A stretch of 45,937 nucleotides of DNA from Ignavibacteriota bacterium (GCA_013112585.1 JABFGH010000035.1:1-45937), one strand, 5' to 3'; positions 8,014-17,013 are shown, counted from the first letter of the stretch. Program-made: numbers and translations. Notes: generated by a model from the letters alone, not told the origin.

Positions 8014-8856
8014 TCAAAGTGTTTCTACAACAGGCTGATTCCAAATACCGGTTTGAGCCGCCTTCTCTACGAATTCTGAAAAATCAACCGCTTTTCTCCC
8101 AAGTATCTTTTCAATGTCGTCAGATATGGTTTGATTTTCAGCATTGCCCAAAACTTCTTTAAATAAATAGCCGATAAGCCAGACATAATCATCGGGGACA
8201 CCTGCGTTCTTCATAGATTTAATATATTTATCCAAGGAAATTGTTTGAAATACTATGTTCCTATTTGTGCGATTTGAGATTTCTTCAATCACTTCGCGGA
8301 AGGTAAGTTTTCGGGGTCCGGTGACGGTTAAAGTTTTATTGTTGTACGAATCATCCAGCAAAACTTTTACAACAACGTCAGCGATATCATCCGCATCAAC
8401 AAAAGGAACTTCAGCTTTAGGCATTGGCAGTGTAACATGTCCGGCTAAAATAGGATCTAAAAAGAAACTCTCACTAAAATTCTGATTAAACCAGGAAGCC
8501 CTTACTAGTGTGTAATTAAGTCCTGAGTTAGCTACGATCTCCTCACAAGCTTCAGCTTCTTTTTCTCCCTTTCCGGAAAGCAGCACTACTTTTTCTAAAC
8601 CCGCTTTGAGCGCAGTTTCTGTTATAGTATTTATGGCTTCCTTTGCACCGGGTACGGCAAGATCGGGATAATAAGTAATATATGCTCTATCCATTCCCTT
8701 TAGTGCTTCATGATATGTGGAAGGGTCCTCCCAATCAAAGGAAGGAGTATTGCTTCGGCTGCCAATTCTTACCGTTTGATTTAGTTTGTTAAGTCTTTCA
8801 GCTACACGGCTGCCGGTCTTACCGGTGCCTCCGATTATAAGAATTTTATTTTCCAT
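8014..8856 (-). CDS. NmrA-family NAD(P)-binding oxidoreductase or regulator
   Basis: 280 residues with the start taken at MENKILIIGG. GAGGA lies 9 bases upstream there, while the longer frame begins inside the preceding gene with non-family text. The Rossmann motif GGTGKTGSRVAERL (residues about 8-21) is followed by VRIGSRS, the dinucleotide selectivity loop. Then come an SDR-like VVLLSGKG segment, VRASWFNQNF, and PFVDADDIADVVVKVLLDD. This is the atypical short-chain dehydrogenase NmrA/QOR2-like branch, cytosolic, reading or reducing quinones or simply sensing NAD(P)H. The next gene upstream (DUF1772) is 34 bp away in the same direction. Confidence 0.82.
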   Translation of the reverse strand: MENKILIIGGTGKTGSRVAERLNKLNQTVRIGSRSNTPSFDWEDPSTYHEALKGMDRAYITYYPDLAVPGAKEAINTITETALKAGLEKVVLLSGKGEKEAEACEEIVANSGLNYTLVRASWFNQNFSESFFLDPILAGHVTLPMPKAEVPFVDADDIADVVVKVLLDDSYNNKTLTVTGPRKLTFREVIEEISNRTNRNIVFQTISLDKYIKSMKNAGVPDDYVWLIGYLFKEVLGNAENQTISDDIEKILGRKAVDFSEFVEKAAQTGIWNQPVVETL

Positions 8857-8890
8857 TTTAATTTTCCTCATTCTATTTGATTTAAAATTA

Positions 8891-9394
8891 TTAGATGTTT
8901 TTTGATTGCGTGAATAGAGCCGCCACAGAAAGCAGGAAAGAGAATACTGCAAAAATTGTTCTGATAAGGTGAAGGCGATTCCATTTGCTCTCATAATATT
9001 TTCTGAATTCTAAAATCTTATTGGAAGATATTTTATTTAGATTCAGTGCATCCAGTTGATTGTTTAGCGGAACATTGCCTAATCCTGTAACTACTACTGT
9101 TCCTATTAGATATAAAAGAGATGCCATTAGCATAAACCAGAAAGAAAGATTGCCGGTATCAAATTGATAGATGCTTCCAATAATTAAAAGTATTAGGCTT
9201 CCGAAAAAGATGAGAAAGAATGCCGGATTAAGAATAGCCCGGTTGACCGACTGCATGGTTTCCAAATAAGTCGAAGCGTCAACTCTCTTTGTGCCCTGTA
9301 TGACCGAAACAGACCAGGCATAAAAGAATCCTGCTGAAAGTCCCGTGAGAATTACTGCCCCAAATAAAACTATTGTTTTTAATGAAATTTCCAT
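8891..9394 (-). CDS. DUF1772 (anthrone oxygenase-like) membrane protein
   Basis: 167 residues with the start at MEISLKTIVLF; AGGACAA precedes it, and the longer frame has no family text. Four membrane segments are visible: near 7-27 (VLFGAVILTGLSAGFFYAWS), 50-75 (ILNPAFFLIFFGSLILLIIG), 80-105 and 140-160. The FFYAWSVSVI segment, the VNRAILNPAFF segment and GNVPLNNQLD...FRKYYESKWNRLHLIRTIFA are typical of DUF1772, which includes fungal anthrone oxygenases but is mostly uncharacterised in bacteria. It sits in a likely operon with the NmrA and NTF2 genes, downstream of the AraC regulator. Confidence 0.8.
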   Translation of the reverse strand: MEISLKTIVLFGAVILTGLSAGFFYAWSVSVIQGTKRVDASTYLETMQSVNRAILNPAFFLIFFGSLILLIIGSIYQFDTGNLSFWFMLMASLLYLIGTVVVTGLGNVPLNNQLDALNLNKISSNKILEFRKYYESKWNRLHLIRTIFAVFSFLLSVAALFTQSKNI

Positions 9395-9501
9395 TTGTCC
9401 TGCCTTTCTTTTTGATTTACAGAACAAATTTAATATAAGGCAGGCACTAAACGCTTGACACTTTAAGCCAATGTTTTGACAAAATAAGCCAAGATGTCTT
9501 T

Positions 9502-10491
9502 TTATTGAGATTTGCGGTATTCGGCGGGGGAAATGTTTGTCCAATTTTTAAATGCTCGGCTGAAAGCGCTCTGTTCTGAAAAGCCGGTTTCAAATGCAAT
9601 TTCAGCAATACTTCTTGTTGAATTTTTTAGAAGGTCTCTTGAAACTTCTTCCTGCGTTTTCTTGATCAGGTCTCTAAATGTTAGTCCGTTTTCAGATAAT
9701 CTGCGTGTGAGTGTACGTCTGCTTAGTCCCATTAATTGCCCAATCTGATCAACACCCGGGATGCCGCTTGGCAATGCATCTTTAATCAAATTTTCGATAT
9801 CAATTATAATTTTGTTTGCACTTAATTCAATACCTTTGGTTTCTTCCTCAACTCTTTCAACCAGAAATTTATTTATACTTACATCTGCTTTTGCCGTTCG
9901 CATATCAAGGTCTTCGGTTTTGTAAGCTATGTAGTTTTGAGGCAGGCTGAATAATACGGGACATTTAAAGGCTTTGCTGTAGTCATCTAATTTTTGGGGA
10001 GGATCATGTTTAAATGAAACTTCAACGGGAGAAATATTTGATTCTGTCATAGCCTGAAGCACAACAACTGAGGCAGAGAGTGTTGCTTCATTGGATAATT
10101 CTACACCCCGCCGATGAGCTTCGCGATTTAGATAAACGCGGGAGATGTTTCCAATTTTCTCAACCTTAAATAAATAGGTGTTTGAAAGAAGCTTAAAGTA
10201 GCGCTCACATCTTTCAAATATTTCGCCGGCGCGCGAACAGGTTTTCCAGGACAAACCGAGCACACCGTAATCTTCCATTTTCATCTGCTGTCCTACGCGG
10301 ACAGAAAATCCGGGTCCCAATTCTTTTTCTAGTTTTTCATGAAGTTCAAAAAAGTGATCAGCCGGAACAGCTTGAATAGAATCAATGGAATCAACAGGAG
10401 TTGGCAAATTCATAAAGTAATCGCGCGCCATGCCTTCGCTTATAGCGTGATCAATAACTTTGCGGTATAGTTTTATGGAAATGTAATTCAT
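9502..10491 (-). CDS. AraC-family transcriptional regulator (Arabinose_bd type)
   Basis: 329 residues with the start at MNYISIK; an upstream Met ten codons earlier is possible. Residues about 15-200 form the N-terminal ligand domain of the OruR/ArgR-like 'Arabinose_bd' class (GPGFSVRVGQQMKMEDYGVLGLSWKTC, then LSNTYLFKVEK). Residues about 240-328 hold the AraC DNA-binding domain, two helix-turn-helix units: IGQLMGLSRRTLTRRLSENGLTF and SIAEIAFETGFSEQSAFSRAFKNWTNISPAEYR. The latter is a textbook second HTH. It lies 107 bp upstream of the DUF1772-NmrA-NTF2 genes on the same strand and is the obvious candidate to control them; the ligand is unknown. Confidence 0.88.
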   Translation of the reverse strand: MNYISIKLYRKVIDHAISEGMARDYFMNLPTPVDSIDSIQAVPADHFFELHEKLEKELGPGFSVRVGQQMKMEDYGVLGLSWKTCSRAGEIFERCERYFKLLSNTYLFKVEKIGNISRVYLNREAHRRGVELSNEATLSASVVVLQAMTESNISPVEVSFKHDPPQKLDDYSKAFKCPVLFSLPQNYIAYKTEDLDMRTAKADVSINKFLVERVEEETKGIELSANKIIIDIENLIKDALPSGIPGVDQIGQLMGLSRRTLTRRLSENGLTFRDLIKKTQEEVSRDLLKNSTRSIAEIAFETGFSEQSAFSRAFKNWTNISPAEYRKSQ

Positions 10492-10649
10492 TTTTTTCTC
10501 TTGCGAGATCGCCCTAATCATGTGCCATAGTATAAATTAACTCCCATTTAAAAGCTACTATCTAAGTAATGAATTGTTAATTAAAGCTACACATTTTCAG
10601 TTTTGTACAAAACCAATGAAAGCATTTGAGCATTATTTACAACTCAAAT

Positions 10650-10943
10650 TTAATCACTAAATACATTATTCAAATCTTGTCTTCCAACTATAGCCATAAT
10701 CTCTACAATGTTATTATTTACTTTAAAATAAATACTATCAGAGCCACAAACACAACGTCTATACCCCTTTTTGATATAATCAACTGATTCAAATGAAAAT
10801 GGTCGTTGAGCAATAATATCAAAGTATTTAAAAAACGAATCAAAATATCTGTCAGCTTCTTTCACTCCAAATTTATTAACACCGTAATGATGAATTCTTA
10901 TTAAGTCTTCTTTTGCGGCATTGCTTAATCTATATTTATTCAT
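10650..10943 (-). CDS. RelE/ParE-type toxin
   Basis: 97 residues, the normal length for the superfamily. The fold pattern is clear: AKEDLIRIHHYGVNKFG (helix 1), EADRYFDSFFKYFDIIAQRPFSF (helix 2 and loop), KKGYRRCVCGSDSIYFKV and NIVEIMAIVGRQDL (C-terminal strands with the conserved Arg of GRQD). The lack of the RelE ribosome residues and the R-C-x5-SIYFKV strand favour a ParE-like DNA gyrase poison, though this is inference. It overlaps the antitoxin gene by 8 bp, typical of a translationally coupled toxin-antitoxin operon. Confidence 0.85.
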   Translation of the reverse strand: MNKYRLSNAAKEDLIRIHHYGVNKFGVKEADRYFDSFFKYFDIIAQRPFSFESVDYIKKGYRRCVCGSDSIYFKVNNNIVEIMAIVGRQDLNNVFSD

Positions 10944-11175
10944 TAAGTAAAGACTTAGATTTTAATAATATTTGCTCCTTACTGTCATTTGTAAACCCGC
11001 TATTTTCAGCACTCTCCAATTTAGAACTTATCCAATCCAATTGACGCTGTTGTTTTCTAGCTTGACGTATTAAATCATTTACCAGTTCGCTTTTGCTTGA
11101 ATACTCTTTACTATCAACTTGAGATTTTAGCCATTCGTCATTTGGCTGGGTTAGTGAAATACTTTGTCTAGTCAT
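10936..11175 (-). CDS. ParD-like ribbon-helix-helix antitoxin
   Basis: 79 residues. The N-terminal MTRQSISLTQPNDEWLKSQV and the following helix SSKSELVNDLIRQARK form a ribbon-helix-helix DNA-binding module (residues 1-45). The rest is a flexible charged tail (LDWISSKLESAENSG) that would wrap the toxin. Such antitoxins repress their own promoter; the region upstream of 11175 is the likely operator. It precedes the toxin gene in the transcript and overlaps it by 8 bp. Confidence 0.87.
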   Translation of the reverse strand: MTRQSISLTQPNDEWLKSQVDSKEYSSKSELVNDLIRQARKQQRQLDWISSKLESAENSGFTNDSKEQILLKSKSLLNE

Positions 11176-11372
11176 AATTTAATCCTTTTGATGCGAAGAT
11201 ACACCACAAATACATCTTAAGCAAATAAATAGAATGATTATTTAAGTTAATTATTTCCCGCTGTTTTTTAGTTGCCGAGGTCTTCTATATAAAAAGTAAC
11301 AGATTTTAATGTGCTGCCTTTTGGTTTAAATACCAAAACAGTTATTACTTCTATACATTTTTATAAGCTTTC

Positions 11373-12401
11373 TCACCTTTTCAATATTTTGGCGATCCTA
11401 TTATTTATGATTTCCGACAAGTTCCAATTGTACAGTTTAGGATCGGTTGTGCTGTAGAACTGAATAACAACAGCATCAAGGTCATTATAATAGTTGGCGA
11501 AACTCTGGTATCCCGGAACCCAGCCGGCATGTTCATTTTCGTAGATTGAAGAGTATATTTGCTGTTCATCTCCATCGAACAGTGAGCCATCATTTAATGC
11601 CCGTAGGAAAATACCAACATCCTCTGCTGTGGCTAACATGCCGTGTTCATCTGCCTTTAAATCATAGGGATGCCCAACATGATAGCCGCTCATAACACTG
11701 TCTATATTAACTTCGCTGAGTGATGCAAAAGTATTTTTCAGCTCAAGCCGGTTTAAAATTTCTGCCCGGATAAATTGGAAATGAGGATAACCCAGCATTC
11801 TATCCATTATCTCTGCAAGCAGCAAGTAATTTGTGTTACAGTATTCGTAATCTTCGCCCGGTTCAAAGTTAGCAGGTTTGTCCAGAATCAATGCAAGACT
11901 TTCTTCATAGGTCTCTGTTGGCGCTGCCCAAAAATTCGGGGCATCTGTGAAATTGGGAATACCGCTCCGATGCTGCACCATCATTCGCAAGGTTATACTT
12001 TCGGCATTTTCAATTCTGCCCACAAGCTCCGGAAAGTAAAAGGCAAGTGTACTATCCAAAGATAAACGTTCGTCATTTACTAATTTAGCTACAGCAACCG
12101 CATTGTATAATTTGCTGATACTGGCAATTTTGAATAACGCCTGCGGGTAGGCGGGAATTTTATTTTTTTTGTCATGCCAGCCGGCTGCATAAAACTCCGG
12201 CGGTTTCTCGGCTTCGTCGACGTAAACAATCATTCCATCAAACCCATGTTCAATAGCTTCATCTAATTGTTCTTGAACCGTATCCGGCAGAGGTAATATC
12301 CAAGCATATACTAAGAGCCATGGTACGAAAAACATTGCGATGATAGTTCCAATTAGCAATGCGATTCTGATTATAAGTTTTGTTTGTTTTTTAGTCATCA
12401 T
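11373..12401 (-). CDS. Membrane-anchored serine hydrolase, beta-lactamase/DD-peptidase fold
   Basis: 342 residues. An N-terminal membrane helix (about 10-37) anchors a class C-like beta-lactamase domain facing the periplasm. The three active-site elements are present: S94-I-S-K97 (catalytic Ser and Lys), Y187-C-N189 (YxN), and H291-A-G293 in the place of KTG/HxG. Lys97 and Tyr187 act as the general base pair in this family. Members hydrolyse D-Ala peptides, esters or lactams; the sequence does not decide which. It stands between the ParDE pair and site F, its start 36 bp after that repeat. Confidence 0.85.
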   Translation of the reverse strand: MMTKKQTKLIIRIALLIGTIIAMFFVPWLLVYAWILPLPDTVQEQLDEAIEHGFDGMIVYVDEAEKPPEFYAAGWHDKKNKIPAYPQALFKIASISKLYNAVAVAKLVNDERLSLDSTLAFYFPELVGRIENAESITLRMMVQHRSGIPNFTDAPNFWAAPTETYEESLALILDKPANFEPGEDYEYCNTNYLLLAEIMDRMLGYPHFQFIRAEILNRLELKNTFASLSEVNIDSVMSGYHVGHPYDLKADEHGMLATAEDVGIFLRALNDGSLFDGDEQQIYSSIYENEHAGWVPGYQSFANYYNDLDAVVIQFYSTTDPKLYNWNLSEIINNRIAKILKR

Positions 12402-12437
12402 GTCTTATTTTTTAGTGCGGTGTACTATCATTAAATG

Positions 12438-12491
12438 GTAGATAACAACACAATATGCGCACTGCGTATAAATGTGCTATCTGTTGTTATT
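12438..12491 (-). repeat. Cassette-boundary structured repeat, strongest palindrome (site F)
   Basis: The ends ATAACAACA and TGTTGTTAT form a perfect 9 bp stem. Inside is a second hairpin, ATGCGC / GCGTAT around ACT. The total is 54 bp, about the length of the shortest known attC sites. GCGTATA is shared with site C. It lies between the AbiE toxin gene and the serine hydrolase. Confidence 0.6.
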
Positions 12492-12512
12492 CTTCAATAT
12501 TAAAAATAATTG

Positions 12513-13304
12513 TTAAAACCTTTCTAAAATTTCATTTTTAACCCACTCAAATGCAGCTTCTTGATCATATACAATCCCTGTTCTCAACAAAGCTACCATG
12601 TCACCTGAAAAATTAAGATCATTTTCTTTTTCTTCTAAATTTAACAGAAATTCTTTTTTACTAGGAGGTCTATTTCCTGTGGCAAAAGTTATATATTCTT
12701 CAAAACATGTAATAATTTTTTTAAAGTCTAACGCAATGTTGAGATGCGAATAGTACAAATCGAATAAATCTCTTCCTTTACTTCGCTGATAAAGTGCCCT
12801 TAATTTAGTACCCAATAATTCATTGATGTTGTATGTTCTTATCTTTGCATCACCTTTAAACCAGTTGCTTTCAATAAAAAAGGGAAAGTCAATCAGGTTC
12901 AATACATTTAGATGTTCTTTGCAATTTATCTCTAGTTTTAACCTCATGCGTATTTCTTCATATTCTGATGTGAATCTATATAAAATTTTTGCTCCATGTC
13001 CTCGAACTTGTGTTTTTCTAGACTCTTCAAAAAATGTAACTACTTCATCTATTCGTTTCAGAATTGGTTTAATTGGTCCGGATTTTACTTGAACCAAATC
13101 AATGTCCTCTGAATATCTTGATGCAGGATTGAGATATAATTTGTGTAAAGCGGTCCCCCCTCTGAATGCAAGATTTTCGCGTAGAAATTCATCTGAGAAA
13201 ATTTCAATTAAAGTTCTGGAAATAATTAAATCCTGTTCAACTTGAGCAAACTCTTTCCATGGAGCATGTTCCTGCCATCTTGCTATATCTGGTTTTGGAA
13301 TCAT
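12513..13304 (-). CDS. abiEii: AbiEii-type nucleotidyltransferase toxin
   Basis: 263 residues. The polymerase-beta-like core begins with LAFRGGTALHKLYL (G49-G50-T51), followed by SRYSEDIDL (S65-E-D67-I-D69), the GG(S/T)-x-DxD metal and nucleotide motif of the AbiEii/AbiGii toxins. Downstream, LGTKLRALYQRSKGRDLFDLYY is the typical third motif. Known AbiE toxins of this DUF1814 family nucleotidylate target RNAs and give abortive infection. The gene shares ATGA with the AbiEi antitoxin (4 bp overlap), the usual coupled order antitoxin then toxin. Confidence 0.87.
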   Translation of the reverse strand: MIPKPDIARWQEHAPWKEFAQVEQDLIISRTLIEIFSDEFLRENLAFRGGTALHKLYLNPASRYSEDIDLVQVKSGPIKPILKRIDEVVTFFEESRKTQVRGHGAKILYRFTSEYEEIRMRLKLEINCKEHLNVLNLIDFPFFIESNWFKGDAKIRTYNINELLGTKLRALYQRSKGRDLFDLYYSHLNIALDFKKIITCFEEYITFATGNRPPSKKEFLLNLEEKENDLNFSGDMVALLRTGIVYDQEAAFEWVKNEILERF

Positions 13305-14092
13305 AAATCACTTTCCACTTTTACATTAACATCAACCTTCCACCTATTATTTACAGCTCCGGGTTTTTCATTTGATTTTGGGCTAAGTAAAACAGGAAAA
13401 AAACATGTGCTTTTTAATTTCTCAAATATTAATTCTTGCAATTCTTCATTACTTCCTAGTTCTTCCAACAAAAAACCAAACCTTTGCAATGTACTTTTTT
13501 GAGGATACCAGTTTAGAAGTTCAATCAAATCGGCTTCTTTTAATTCCTCAGATAATTCTTCTATAACAGAAAACATTCTGCTAATTCCACCCAGCTTTGT
13601 TTGATGATTAATTAAATCAACAATAGTTAAAGCAGGACTTGAAACTTTGTACAAACCGGCATCGGATTGTTTCGATTGAACATTTTTACCTGTCCAGTTA
13701 CTTGTTGTAAAAAAACGAATATCAATAGCGTTTTTAGAAATGTCCTTAAACTTTGGTTTTTCAATTATTATATAATCTCTTTGAACTTGTTGATGACTGG
13801 CACCATGAAATTTTGCAGCAGAAAAAAGAGCTACATAATAATTTCTATTTAAGTATTTAAAAAGTTTATGGCAATAAAGCTGAATTGGCAATTTTTTGGC
13901 TGATGAATATCTTGGAGTAATAATAAGATAAAAACCTTTTCTCAGGTTTACTATTTCATTTTTAGCAATTAGGCGAGAGAGTTCGCTTTTAATAGAAATT
14001 TCGGTTTTATGGAGATTCTGAATTAATTCATTTAAAGAAAAAGAATATTCCTCATATGATAATAATTGCTTTATGTAATTCGTAACCGTCAT
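13301..14092 (-). CDS. abiEi: AbiEi-type antitoxin
   Basis: 263 residues. The N-terminal winged-helix part (about 1-60: SLNELIQNLHKTEISIKSELSRLIAKNEIVNLRKGFYLI) matches the AbiEi DNA-binding domain that represses its own operon. The C-terminal part (LYCHKLFKYLNRNYYVALFSAAKFHGASHQ, then SPALTIVDLINHQ...) is the AbiEi_1 domain. AbiE is a type IV system: the antitoxin does not bind the toxin directly but antagonises its effect. Expected operators are inverted repeats within the 475 bp upstream; none is obvious by eye. Confidence 0.85.
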   Translation of the reverse strand: MTVTNYIKQLLSYEEYSFSLNELIQNLHKTEISIKSELSRLIAKNEIVNLRKGFYLIITPRYSSAKKLPIQLYCHKLFKYLNRNYYVALFSAAKFHGASHQQVQRDYIIIEKPKFKDISKNAIDIRFFTTSNWTGKNVQSKQSDAGLYKVSSPALTIVDLINHQTKLGGISRMFSVIEELSEELKEADLIELLNWYPQKSTLQRFGFLLEELGSNEELQELIFEKLKSTCFFPVLLSPKSNEKPGAVNNRWKVDVNVKVESDL

Positions 14093-14302
14093 TTTAATAA
14101 AGCTTAGTAATTTTTATATAAAACTACTCATTTATGATAACAATCTCAAATTATTACTATGTTTTTGTTGATTTACAGAGAAATATTTTTCATTTTTGAT
14201 TCAATAGATTTCACCCATTCTTCATTCATCCTTTAACTATCTGCATTATTCGTATATGCAGCATAAATTCTATCACTCTTATGTAATTAACTCTGTTCAA
14301 AA

Positions 14303-14460
14303 GCTACTAATATACCAACACACACATTATAAATAGCGGGTCTATCTGTTATGTTTAGTAGTTAATTGTAACCAATCTAATATATTATATTTGAAGGAAC
14401 AAGTTTGATAGAAAAACTAAATCAAAAAGCTAAAGGTTGAAAATTATTCTGATCAAACTA
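14303..14460 (-). repeat. Cassette-boundary structured repeat (site B)
   Basis: Core 14303-14358, with CCAACACACACATTA, ATAGCGGGTCTATCTGTTATG and TTTAG aligning to sites A and C. On the minus strand it starts with CATAACAGATAG and ends with GTATATTAGTAGC. Gene-side similarity to site A (AATCTAATATATTATAT, AAAATTATTCTGATC) continues to about 14460. This repeat is what the 475 bp gap between 14092 and 14568 mostly holds. Confidence 0.65.
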
Positions 14461-14567
14461 TTAGAAAAGAATCAAACCTGCGCCGACATCTCATCTTATT
14501 CAATTAATAAAATTAAAAGCCCGTTTGATAAAGAGAGGTTCAGCTAAATGAAAAAAATAATATTGTT

Positions 14568-15386
14568 TTATGGTAAAACTACTAATGGGGTTTGACCTTC
14601 AAAAACTAATTCATTAATGAAAAATTTTCTAAAGAGCTGGTCGGTTAAATGGCGTGAACCTTTTTGAACAACCAATATTTCATCAATTTTATTATTTATA
14701 ACTTTCTTGATATCAACAAAAGAGCTATCTCCCCGGTAAACGGCAATCGATGTATTAAATCTATTGGCAAACATTTCTGACAATTCCTCAAGCTGCTTTT
14801 GGATATTCTCATTTTTTTCTGAAGGCTTATATAAATTAAAAAAGGTTATGCTTGTTTTTCCTCCATCAACAAAGTTAAGAAAGTTCTTAAATTCCGAAAT
14901 GTTCAAAGGGTGCTTTTCTGTAACTGCAACAAATATTTTTTCGTGTGAGAATTTATAAATTTCCTTAGGCATTGCCACAATAATATTTTTAGTTTTGTTA
15001 ATTACCTCAACTGCTACGCTTCCGATAAATATTTGTTTTAGCAAACCCGTTCCCTTCAAGCCAACAAAGATTATATGATCAAAAAATTCTGCTAAATATT
15101 TTTGTAAAGTAAATTCTAATAGATTTTCGGAAACAGAATAAGAAACTTTAACATTCGGCGGCAGTACTTCCTTAGCTAGTTTTTGCAATTTAATAAATGC
15201 TTCTTCATTGGCGTGTTGGGTTATGGCTTTTCTTATTTCACTATCGATAAGTGCAGGTGCCATAACTGTTGTTTGATGCACTAAAAGGAGTTCAGCGTTT
15301 ACTTGCTTGCTCCAATCGTAAGCATATTTAAGTAAGTTTTTTGAATACTCAGAAAAGTCTATAAGTATGATAAATCGTTTTTTCAT
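14568..15386 (-). CDS. Tandem universal stress protein (UspA fold)
   Basis: 272 residues, two UspA-like halves. The first contains the complete ATP signature G109-x2-G112-x9-G122-S123 (VGLKGTGLLKQIFIGSV), so it probably binds ATP. The second half (about 150-272) is diverged and ends ELVFEGQTPLVVLP, lacking that signature. Cytosolic. The start lies 4 bp after the antiporter gene stop on the same strand, so the two are translationally coupled. This pairing suggests the Usp protein senses ATP or stress and tunes the transporter, an arrangement seen for other CPA antiporters; that link is inference. Confidence 0.85.
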   Translation of the reverse strand: MKKRFIILIDFSEYSKNLLKYAYDWSKQVNAELLLVHQTTVMAPALIDSEIRKAITQHANEEAFIKLQKLAKEVLPPNVKVSYSVSENLLEFTLQKYLAEFFDHIIFVGLKGTGLLKQIFIGSVAVEVINKTKNIIVAMPKEIYKFSHEKIFVAVTEKHPLNISEFKNFLNFVDGGKTSITFFNLYKPSEKNENIQKQLEELSEMFANRFNTSIAVYRGDSSFVDIKKVINNKIDEILVVQKGSRHLTDQLFRKFFINELVFEGQTPLVVLP

Positions 15387-15390
15387 TTCG

Positions 15391-16872
15391 TTAAGATTTT
15401 TGTGGATGAAATTGTTTGACTAGTGAGATGTTTGCTTTATCAAGTCCTTCCTGATCGTCTGAAAGAATAACCAGAGTATCGTTTGCTTCAATAACGGTAG
15501 AACCATTTGGTGTTAAATACTTATTGTTTCGCTTAATCATAGCAATAATGGCGTTTTGGGGAAACTTTAAATCCACTATCTTTCTGCTTACGGCGTACCA
15601 ATCGGGCAAAACTTGAATTTCTTTCAGAGCAGTTTTAGGAATGTTCAAGGTGAGTTTCTCACTTTCTGAAAGAGGTTTATCTTTCTCGGGTAATGCAACG
15701 TTCAGCCACTTGGCAACTATTGGTAATGTTGTTCCCTGAATTAAAACTGATGTAACCGATATGAAAAACACAATATTAAAAATCATATCAGCTTTATCGA
15801 TACCTGCCAATAGGGGATAGGTAGCAAACACAATGGGCACTGCACCGCGCAAACCAACCCATGAAATGTAAAAGCGTCTTCGCAACTTCATTTTAAAAAA
15901 CATTAGACTAAGAAAAACACTTACCGGGCGGGCAGCGATGATAAGGAACATAGAAATAATCAATCCAATTCCGATAACGGGAAGAATTTGCGATGGAAAA
16001 ACAAGCAAGCCCAAAGTGAGGAACAAAACAATTTGCGATAGCCACGCCAGTCCGTCGTACATTTTAAAAATTGTTTTCTTGTGTATCAGGTCTTGATTTC
16101 CGAGGTAAACCGCACAAACATAAATAGCAAGAAAACCATTGCCGCCCACAAAGTCAGTAGCAGAAAATGTAATGAACATTAGTGCAATAACTAAAACAGG
16201 GTATAGTCCTTCAAAATCAAGTTTGATATTGTTAATAATGGTTTTGCCTAATTTACCAAGAACTAATCCGGCTATGCCGCCCAAAATCATTTGCTGCAGA
16301 AACAATGGTACTATTGAAGCAAGGCTTTGATCTTGGTGGATTACCAAAGTTAAAAAAGCAATGGTTAAAACATAAGCCATCGGATCGTTACTGCCGCTTT
16401 CTAATTCGAGAGTCGGTCTCAGGTTAGACCTTAATGCAAGACTTTTTGAACGCAGAATTGAAAACACTGCCGCTGCATCTGTGGACGAAACGATTGAACC
16501 CAGCAGCATACTTTCATAAATGGTAAAGTCGGTAACAAGCCAAACAAAAGTTCCCAGTGATACTGCTGTTAACAAAACACCCAGGGTGGATAAGACGATA
16601 CCTTCACGAAGTATTGGTTTTACAGACGTCCAATTCGTGTCAAGTCCGCCTGAAAACAAAATAAAATTAAGAGAAACAATACCAATAAATTGAGCCATTT
16701 GAGGATTGTCAAAATTAATACCGCCAATGCCGTCGGAACCCGCCAGCATTCCAATTGCCAGAAAGAGTAATAAAGTCGGGACGCCGAATCTATAAGAAGT
16801 TTTACCCGCGATAACACTAATAAAAAGTAATAACGAGCCAACTAATAGAATATTTTCAATCGTTAAATTCAT
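15391..16872 (-). CDS. K+/H+ (CPA1/NhaP2-type) antiporter with RCK-C domain
   Basis: 493 residues. About twelve membrane helices occupy residues 1-390. Within them T131-D132 (SSTDAAAVF) and N162-D163 (ESGSNDPMAYVL) are the paired ion-site motifs of the CPA1 branch. The C-terminal about 90 residues (VLPDWYAVSRKIVDLKFPQNAIIAMIKRNNKYLTPNG and DTLVILSD) are a TrkA-C/RCK-C regulatory domain. This length and architecture match the NhaP2/CvrA potassium/proton antiporter group. It exchanges K+ (or Na+) for protons at the inner membrane and helps with osmotic and pH stress. Next to a Usp protein. Confidence 0.88.
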   Translation of the reverse strand: MNLTIENILLVGSLLLFISVIAGKTSYRFGVPTLLLFLAIGMLAGSDGIGGINFDNPQMAQFIGIVSLNFILFSGGLDTNWTSVKPILREGIVLSTLGVLLTAVSLGTFVWLVTDFTIYESMLLGSIVSSTDAAAVFSILRSKSLALRSNLRPTLELESGSNDPMAYVLTIAFLTLVIHQDQSLASIVPLFLQQMILGGIAGLVLGKLGKTIINNIKLDFEGLYPVLVIALMFITFSATDFVGGNGFLAIYVCAVYLGNQDLIHKKTIFKMYDGLAWLSQIVLFLTLGLLVFPSQILPVIGIGLIISMFLIIAARPVSVFLSLMFFKMKLRRRFYISWVGLRGAVPIVFATYPLLAGIDKADMIFNIVFFISVTSVLIQGTTLPIVAKWLNVALPEKDKPLSESEKLTLNIPKTALKEIQVLPDWYAVSRKIVDLKFPQNAIIAMIKRNNKYLTPNGSTVIEANDTLVILSDDQEGLDKANISLVKQFHPQKS

Positions 16873-17013
16873 TCTTTTTATTTACTACTATCCATTATTG
16901 TAATGATTCGTTTCTCGTTTAAGAAACTGGCAAATAGTTTCACTGCTTTTTGATTAGTGGAATTGAATCTTGTTAGTTTATAAAATATCATTTTGGGTTT
17001 TCTAAGTATTACT

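Noticed and set aside
8857-8994. Longer NmrA start
   Set aside because: The extra residues overlap the DUF1772 gene and have no family match, while a good GAGGA site precedes the 8856 start.
9395-9544. Longer DUF1772 start
   Set aside because: The extra 50 residues are Cys- and Lys-rich with no membrane or family pattern and reach into the AraC gene end; AGGACAA precedes the start at 9394.
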